This document shows positions 5,639 to 9,653 of a stretch of 9,653 nt of DNA, one piece after another. The position numbers and the translations under genes were made by a program. The notes under the pieces are model-generated. The model ran no database searches. It had not been told where the DNA came from and saw only the letters and a list, made by a program, of their open reading frames with translations. Origin of the DNA: an uncultured Clostridia bacterium (GTDB lineage: Bacteria > Bacillota > Clostridia > Christensenellales > Borkfalkiaceae). How positions within the stretch are numbered: position 1 is the first letter of the stretch; the number at the start of each line of letters is the position of its first letter. The stretch covers positions 1 through 9,653 of the forward strand of contig CAKQSC010000036.1 of the NCBI GenBank assembly GCA_934271725.1, in the 5' to 3' direction.

Positions 5639-6531
5639 AAAGCGGAACGGTTGCGGTAGTCGGCAGAGCAAACGCGGGCAAATCGACGCTCGTGAACGTG
5701 CTTGTCGGGGAAAAAGTCGCGATAGTTTCGCCCAAACCGCAGACTACGAGAGACAGAATATTAGGAATAAGAAACAGCGAAACGTCGCAGATAGTGTTCG
5801 AGGACACGCCGGGACTTTACAAGGCTTCGAGCGTGCTTAATTCCATAATGCAACGCAGTAGCGAACGCTCCGCCGAAGACGTGGATCTTATTATGTTCGT
5901 CATCGACGGGCACGAGGGCGTAAAGGAAAGGGATCTCGAACTTTTAAGCGGTTTTATGAAGAAGAAGGTTCCCCTTATCGTCGTTATGAGCAAAACGGAC
6001 ATAATGCCGAAAGAGAACGTTATGACGGAACTTGAAAAGTTTGCGGATTTCGGGGTAGAAGTCGTTCCCGTGTCGGCAAGAAAAGGCAAAAATCTTAAAG
6101 AACTCGTTGCGGTGATAGAAAAAAATCTGCCCGAGGGCGAGCCTTTATACGACGAAAACGTCGTGAGCGACAAATCGGAAAAGTTTATGATTGCCGAGAT
6201 AATGCGTGAAAAACTTTTGCTTTTGTACGATAAGGAGATTCCGCACGGCGTGGCGATAATAGTAAACGAGTTTAAGTTGAGAGAGGACGGCAAGGTTTAC
6301 GACGTAAATCTCGACATCGTTTGCGAAAGACCTAACCACAAGGCGATTATCATAGGCAAACAAGGCTCGGCGATAAAGAAAGCGTCGTCGTTCGCAAGAG
6401 AAGAAATGGAAAAGTTTTTGGGCAAAAAGGTGTTTTTGACGACGTACGTCAAGGTTAAAGAAGACTGGCGTCAGAACAAGTATCTTATAAAACAGTTGGG
6501 CGTAGCCGAAACGGACGAAGATTTGCGTTAA
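5635..6531 (+). CDS. era: GTPase Era
   Basis: The product has 298 residues, typical of Era. The G domain has G1 GRANAGKST (10-18), G2 region PQTTRDRI (35-42), G3 DTPG (57-60), G4 SKTD (119-122) and G5 SAR (147-149). The C-terminal KH domain shows 'IIIGKQGSAIKKA' (238-250), with the GxxG loop GKQG at 241-244. Era binds the 3' end of 16S rRNA and assists 30S assembly at the membrane or cytosol. The G4 motif normally reads NKxD; the N-to-S change at residue 119 affects the residue that contacts the guanine base, while the Asp is kept. The start ATG at 5635 overlaps the ybeY stop. An extension to an ATG at 5602 would add eleven residues with no family support, and AGGAG at ~5620-5624 fits the 5635 start. 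Confidence 0.95.
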   Translation: MKSGTVAVVGRANAGKSTLVNVLVGEKVAIVSPKPQTTRDRILGIRNSETSQIVFEDTPGLYKASSVLNSIMQRSSERSAEDVDLIMFVIDGHEGVKERDLELLSGFMKKKVPLIVVMSKTDIMPKENVMTELEKFADFGVEVVPVSARKGKNLKELVAVIEKNLPEGEPLYDENVVSDKSEKFMIAEIMREKLLLLYDKEIPHGVAIIVNEFKLREDGKVYDVNLDIVCERPNHKAIIIGKQGSAIKKASSFAREEMEKFLGKKVFLTTYVKVKEDWRQNKYLIKQLGVAETDEDLR

Positions 6532-6573
6532 GTTAAAAAGTATATTTTTTACGGCATTGCTCAAACTTGTTTT

Positions 6574-6690
6574 ATGAAAGACAGGTTCGATTTTAAAAAG
6601 CCCGAAGATTCCGCATGGGAATTATTCGTAAAAACGGGCGAAGTAAGTTACTATTTGCTTTATAAAAGTTTAACGGAAGATAAAAAATAA
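6574..6690 (+). CDS. yqzL: YqzL-like small protein
   Basis: This 38-residue gene is easily missed in annotation. The core 'SAWELFVKTGEVSYYLLYKS' (13-32) matches the YqzL pattern of W, L/F, TG, then YLLY/F-K. In Bacillus, YqzL is about 47 residues and its gene lies directly before recO, the same position as here (stop 6690, recO start 6701). Its function is not established. No Shine-Dalgarno is visible before the ATG at 6574; the 42 bp after era are AT-rich and hold no clear terminator. The call rests on the motif plus gene position. Confidence 0.8.
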   Translation: MKDRFDFKKPEDSAWELFVKTGEVSYYLLYKSLTEDKK

Positions 6691-6700
6691 CGGAGAGTTT

Positions 6701-7429
6701 ATGGAAATAATCAACGCCATCGTTCTTAAAAGCACGGATTATAAGGATAACGACAAGATAGTAACCCTTTTTTCGGCGGAACGTGGCAAAGTAACCGTTA
6801 ACGTAAAAGGAGTAAAAAAGGCGGGCGCGAAATTAAAGTTTTGCGTTCAGCCTTTTTGTTTTGCCGAATACGTTCTTGCCGAAAAAAACGGCAGATATAC
6901 GGTAACGCAGTCAACTCTTTACGATTCTTTTTTCGACCTTTCGGGCAATTTGCAAAAATATTACGCGGGAATCGCCGTGCTCGATTTTTTAAACTCGTTC
7001 GTTCTCGAAAACGAGGAAAGCGGAGAGTTGTTCGCACTGACCGTAACCTCTCTTAAAAGACTTGCTTACGAAAATCTTTCGCCGAAACTCGTTCTCGTCA
7101 GATTTCTCGTCGACGCTTTAAAGATTTGCGGATTCGGTTTCGTAACGGACGGTTGCGGAAATTGCGGTAAGGAAATCAAAGACAGGGTGTTTCTCGATTC
7201 GGTGTCGGGCGCGTGCCTTTGCGAAGATTGTAAAAAAGAGGGAGATATAGAGTTTAGCGTAAAGACGTATCGGTTTATAGAAAAGGTATCGCGCGCCGAA
7301 AATCTCGGCGAAACGGAGTGCGACGAGTTGATTTTGAAAAAGGCTTTGAAACTGCTTTCTTATTACATGTTTATCGATACCGAAACGGAATCGGAAACGC
7401 TTAACAAGATAATTAAAAGCGATTTTTGA
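6701..7429 (+). CDS. recO: DNA repair protein RecO
   Basis: The product has 242 residues, usual length. The N-terminal OB-fold begins 'INAIVLKSTDYKDNDKIVTLFSAERGKVTVNVKGVKK' (3-40), the typical RecO start with 'G....aKG.kk'. A zinc-binding module in the C-terminal part has CGNC (152-155) and CEDC (174-177). RecO loads RecA onto SSB-coated single-stranded DNA together with RecR, for gap repair and recombination. Start ATG 6701 has GGAGAG just upstream (6692-6697). It is the last gene of the operon; the downstream 30 bp have only a weak 4-bp hairpin and no T-run on this strand. Confidence 0.93.
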   Translation: MEIINAIVLKSTDYKDNDKIVTLFSAERGKVTVNVKGVKKAGAKLKFCVQPFCFAEYVLAEKNGRYTVTQSTLYDSFFDLSGNLQKYYAGIAVLDFLNSFVLENEESGELFALTVTSLKRLAYENLSPKLVLVRFLVDALKICGFGFVTDGCGNCGKEIKDRVFLDSVSGACLCEDCKKEGDIEFSVKTYRFIEKVSRAENLGETECDELILKKALKLLSYYMFIDTETESETLNKIIKSDF

Positions 7430-7458
7430 AAAAAAAGCGATAAGCCCGCTAAAAACAG

Positions 7459-7487
7459 TTGAAAAAAAGTAGAAATTAGTATACAAT
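7459..7487 (+). promoter_or_regulatory. Sigma-A promoter of ppdK
   Basis: TTGAAA (7459-7464), a 17-bp spacer and TACAAT (7482-7487) form a near-consensus vegetative promoter, predicting a transcript start near 7494. It lies 30 bp after recO, so ppdK has its own transcript with a ~100-nt leader. Confidence 0.78.
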
Positions 7488-7499
7488 ATATAGGCTAAA

Positions 7500-7532
7500 C
7501 GCGTTTGTTTCGTCAAAGAATAAACAAACGCG
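7500..7532 (+). repeat. Perfect 11-bp hairpin at the 5' end of the ppdK leader
   Basis: CGCGTTTGTTT (7500-7510) and AAACAAACGCG (7522-7532) are perfect inverted repeats around an 11-nt loop. The stem starts about six bases after the predicted transcript start. No T-run follows, so it is not a terminator. It may protect the mRNA 5' end or serve as an operator near the promoter; which one cannot be told from one sequence. Confidence 0.7.
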
Positions 7533-7581
7533 ACGAACAAATAAAAACTATCCCGAACAAAACAGGTAGGGGTATTAAATC

Positions 7582-7588
7582 AGGAGGA
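7582..7588 (+). promoter_or_regulatory. Strong Shine-Dalgarno of ppdK
   Basis: AGGAGGA, six bases before the ATG at 7595, is one of the best ribosome sites in the window and suggests high expression of the dikinase. Confidence 0.7.
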
Positions 7589-7594
7589 TACAAA

Positions 7595-9653
7595 ATGACA
7601 AAGAAGTACGTTTATCTCTTCACCGAAGGCGACGCGTCCATGCGTGAACTTTTGGGCGGTAAGGGTGCAAACCTTGCCGAAATGACCAAAATAGGTCTTC
7701 CCGTTCCGCAAGGATTCACCATTTCGACGGAAGCGTGCACGCAGTACTATGAAGACGGCAGAAAAATCAACGACGACATAATGGCGGAAATTATGGCTAA
7801 CGTTGCCAAGATGGAAGAAATCAACGGCAAAAAGTTCGGCGATCTTAAAAACCCGCTTCTCGTTTCCGTTCGTTCGGGTGCAAGAGCGTCCATGCCGGGC
7901 ATGATGGACACCATTTTAAATCTCGGTTTGAACGACGACGTAGTTTCGGCTATGATTGCGGGCAACCCCGATCCTAAATTCGCAAGATTCGTTTACGACT
8001 CTTACAGAAGATTCATTCAGATGTTCTCGGACGTCGTTATGGAAGTTTCCAAAAAAGAGTTTGAAAAACTCATCGACGCAAAGAAAGAAGAAAAGGGCGT
8101 AACTTTCGACGTAGAACTTACGGCGGAAGACCTTAAAGAACTTGCAATGCAATTCAAGGCAAAATATAAAGAAGCGCTCGGCGAAGATTTCCCCGACGAT
8201 CCCGTAGACCAACTCAACGCGGCAATCAGAGCGGTATTCAGAAGTTGGGACAACCCCAGAGCAAACGTTTATCGTATGGACCACGACATTCCTTACAGTT
8301 GGGGTACCGCGGTTAACGTAATGCCGATGGTATTCGGTAACCTTAACGATAATTCCGGCACGGGCGTTGCGTTCACGAGAGATCCCGCAACGGGCGCGAA
8401 AGGACTTATGGGCGAGTTCCTTGTAAACGCGCAGGGCGAAGACGTCGTCGCGGGCGTTCGTACTCCCATGCACATTCAGGAAATGGCTAACAAGTTCCCC
8501 GAAGCGTATTCGCAATTCCTTGCCGTTTGCGACAAACTCGAAGCGCATTACAGAGATATGCAGGATATGGAGTTCACCGTAGAAAACGGCAAACTTTATA
8601 TGCTTCAATGCCGTAACGGCAAGAGAACGGCTCAGGCCGCAATCAAAATCGCTTGCGACCTCATCGACGAGGGAATGATAAACGAAAAAGAAGCGCTTAT
8701 GCAAATCGACGCTAAAACGCTCGATATGCTTCTTCACCCCACGTTCGACGCAAAGGCTCTTAAAGACGCAGACAAGAACAACGTTGTAGGAAAGGGTATA
8801 GCGGCTTCTCCGGGCGCTGCCACGGGTAAAATCGTATTTACGCCGGAAGACGCCGTAGAACTCGGTAAAGCGGGCAAGAAAGTTATTCTCGTAAGACTCG
8901 AAACTTCTCCCGAAGATATCGAGGGTATGAAATTCGCGCAAGGTATATTGACGGTTCGCGGAGGACAAACCTCTCACGCGGCGGTTGTCGCAAGAGGAAT
9001 GGGTACCTGCTGTGTATCCGGTTGCGGTGATATCAAGATGCACGAAGAAGAAAAGTACTTCGAACTCGGCGGAAAAGTATTCCATGAAGGCGACGACCTT
9101 TCGTTGGACGGCTCCACCGGTAAGATTTACGATTGCGAAATCAAAACGGTTCCCGCAGATCCCAACTCCGGTTATTTCGGAAGAATAATGAAACTTGCGG
9201 ATAAATATAAGGCGCTCGGCGTAAGAACGAACGCGGATACCCCGAAAGACGCTGAAAGAGCGGCTGAACTCGGCGCGCAGGGCATAGGTCTTTGCCGTAC
9301 CGAACACATGTTCTTCGGACCGGGCAGAATAGACAAGTTCCGTGAAATGATTTGTTCCGAAACGGTTGAAGAAAGAGAAGCGGCACTCGCTAAAATAGAG
9401 CCCATGCAACAAGCGGACTTTGAAGGACTTATGGAAGCGTTAAAGGGCATGCCCGTTACCATCAGATTCCTCGATCCGCCGCTTCACGAATTCGTTCCCA
9501 CTACGGAAGAAGATATTGCGCTTCTTGCCGTGGCGCAGGGAAAGACCGTTGACGAAATCAAGATGATTTGCAACGCTCTTCACGAATTCAACCCGATGAT
9601 GGGACACAGAGGATGCCGTCTTGCGGTAACGTATCCCGAAATCGCGGTTATGC
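7595..9653 (+). CDS. ppdK: Pyruvate, phosphate dikinase, N-terminal 686 residues (cut by window end)
   Basis: The enzyme interconverts pyruvate + ATP + Pi and PEP + AMP + PPi. In anaerobes it can run toward ATP in PPi-linked glycolysis or toward PEP. The ATP-grasp domain begins MTKKYVYLFTEGD and has GGKGANLAEM (21-30, Lys23) and SVRSGARASMPGMMDTILNL (91-110, Arg93 and Arg97). Its end carries 'LYMLQCRNGKRT'. The central phosphohistidine domain has GGQTSHAAVVARGMG with catalytic His461. The PEP-binding barrel starts with 'GIGLCRTEHMFF' (Arg568). The frame stays open to the window end. About 190 residues are missing on the right, including the catalytic Cys region. Start ATG has AGGAGGA upstream. 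The Thr before the catalytic His (TSH) is the position phosphorylated by PPDK regulatory proteins in other organisms. Confidence 0.96.
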   Translation, partial: MTKKYVYLFTEGDASMRELLGGKGANLAEMTKIGLPVPQGFTISTEACTQYYEDGRKINDDIMAEIMANVAKMEEINGKKFGDLKNPLLVSVRSGARASMPGMMDTILNLGLNDDVVSAMIAGNPDPKFARFVYDSYRRFIQMFSDVVMEVSKKEFEKLIDAKKEEKGVTFDVELTAEDLKELAMQFKAKYKEALGEDFPDDPVDQLNAAIRAVFRSWDNPRANVYRMDHDIPYSWGTAVNVMPMVFGNLNDNSGTGVAFTRDPATGAKGLMGEFLVNAQGEDVVAGVRTPMHIQEMANKFPEAYSQFLAVCDKLEAHYRDMQDMEFTVENGKLYMLQCRNGKRTAQAAIKIACDLIDEGMINEKEALMQIDAKTLDMLLHPTFDAKALKDADKNNVVGKGIAASPGAATGKIVFTPEDAVELGKAGKKVILVRLETSPEDIEGMKFAQGILTVRGGQTSHAAVVARGMGTCCVSGCGDIKMHEEEKYFELGGKVFHEGDDLSLDGSTGKIYDCEIKTVPADPNSGYFGRIMKLADKYKALGVRTNADTPKDAERAAELGAQGIGLCRTEHMFFGPGRIDKFREMICSETVEEREAALAKIEPMQQADFEGLMEALKGMPVTIRFLDPPLHEFVPTTEEDIALLAVAQGKTVDEIKMICNALHEFNPMMGHRGCRLAVTYPEIAVM

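Noticed and set aside
5051..5671. A 206-codon open frame on the minus strand across ybeY
   Set aside because: It spans the ends of pgpH and era and all of ybeY, each recognised by motifs, and its translation shows no family features.
7430..7460. Possible terminator after recO
   Set aside because: Only a 4-bp AGCG/CGCT stem is present, with no T-run on the plus strand. On the minus strand a T-run follows, but the stem is too weak.
7916..9412. A 498-codon open frame on the minus strand
   Set aside because: It lies antisense to ppdK, whose frame is open and full of family motifs. The product has low-complexity Phe/Arg/Val-rich sequence typical of the reverse of Lys/Glu/Asp-rich codons, and there is no ribosome site.
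1..9653. tRNA, rRNA, CRISPR arrays, insertion-sequence ends
   Set aside because: No cloverleaf-like segment, no regularly spaced repeats and no transposase or terminal inverted repeats were seen, though the left edge may belong to an element whose ends lie outside the window.

Overview
The window looks like chromosomal DNA of an anaerobic, low-to-mid GC Gram-positive bacterium of the class Clostridia. It carries the conserved Firmicutes block yqfC-yqfD-phoH-pgpH-ybeY-era-yqzL-recO followed by a pyruvate phosphate dikinase gene. Codons in this block favour NNG/NNC third positions with many acg, tcg and gcg codons. Together with the shortened gene order (no dgkA or cdd between ybeY and era), this suggests an uncultured clostridial lineage (Christensenellales-like is a guess), not Bacillus. 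All identifications come from reading motifs by eye; no database search was run.

Left edge (1 to about 907, all minus strand). A promoter at 859-888 drives an M-box Mg2+ riboswitch (about 695-846) and an intrinsic terminator (640-673). This is the normal leader of an mgtE magnesium transporter gene. The gene behind it (586-206) keeps only the first ~79 residues of an MgtE N domain. At about position 350 the sequence changes to AT-rich DNA (by hand count about 28% GC in 1-350 against about 42% in 351-600), and the frame ends in a tail resembling the end of an XRE-type helix-turn-helix domain. Behind it on the same strand starts a DUF262 (GmrSD/ParB-like nuclease family) protein that runs off the window. 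The simplest reading is a foreign, probably defence-related insertion that cut mgtE and left its Mg2+ switch upstream of a chimeric gene and a DUF262 gene. An assembly chimera has to be excluded.

908-1533. A minus-strand gene encodes a small two-TM membrane protein with a PH-like cytoplasmic domain. A 146-bp intergenic region separates it from the divergent main operon.

1534-7429, plus strand. This is one tightly packed operon with overlaps or short gaps: sporulation proteins YqfC and YqfD, PhoH ATPase, the HD-domain c-di-AMP phosphodiesterase PgpH (here without its large extracellular domain), rRNA endonuclease YbeY, GTPase Era, the 38-residue YqzL and recombination mediator RecO. The theme is 16S rRNA maturation (PhoH/YbeY/Era), c-di-AMP turnover and DNA repair.

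7430-9653. A clear sigma-A promoter, a leader that begins with an 11-bp perfect hairpin and a strong Shine-Dalgarno precede ppdK, which is cut by the window end after 686 of roughly 875 codons.
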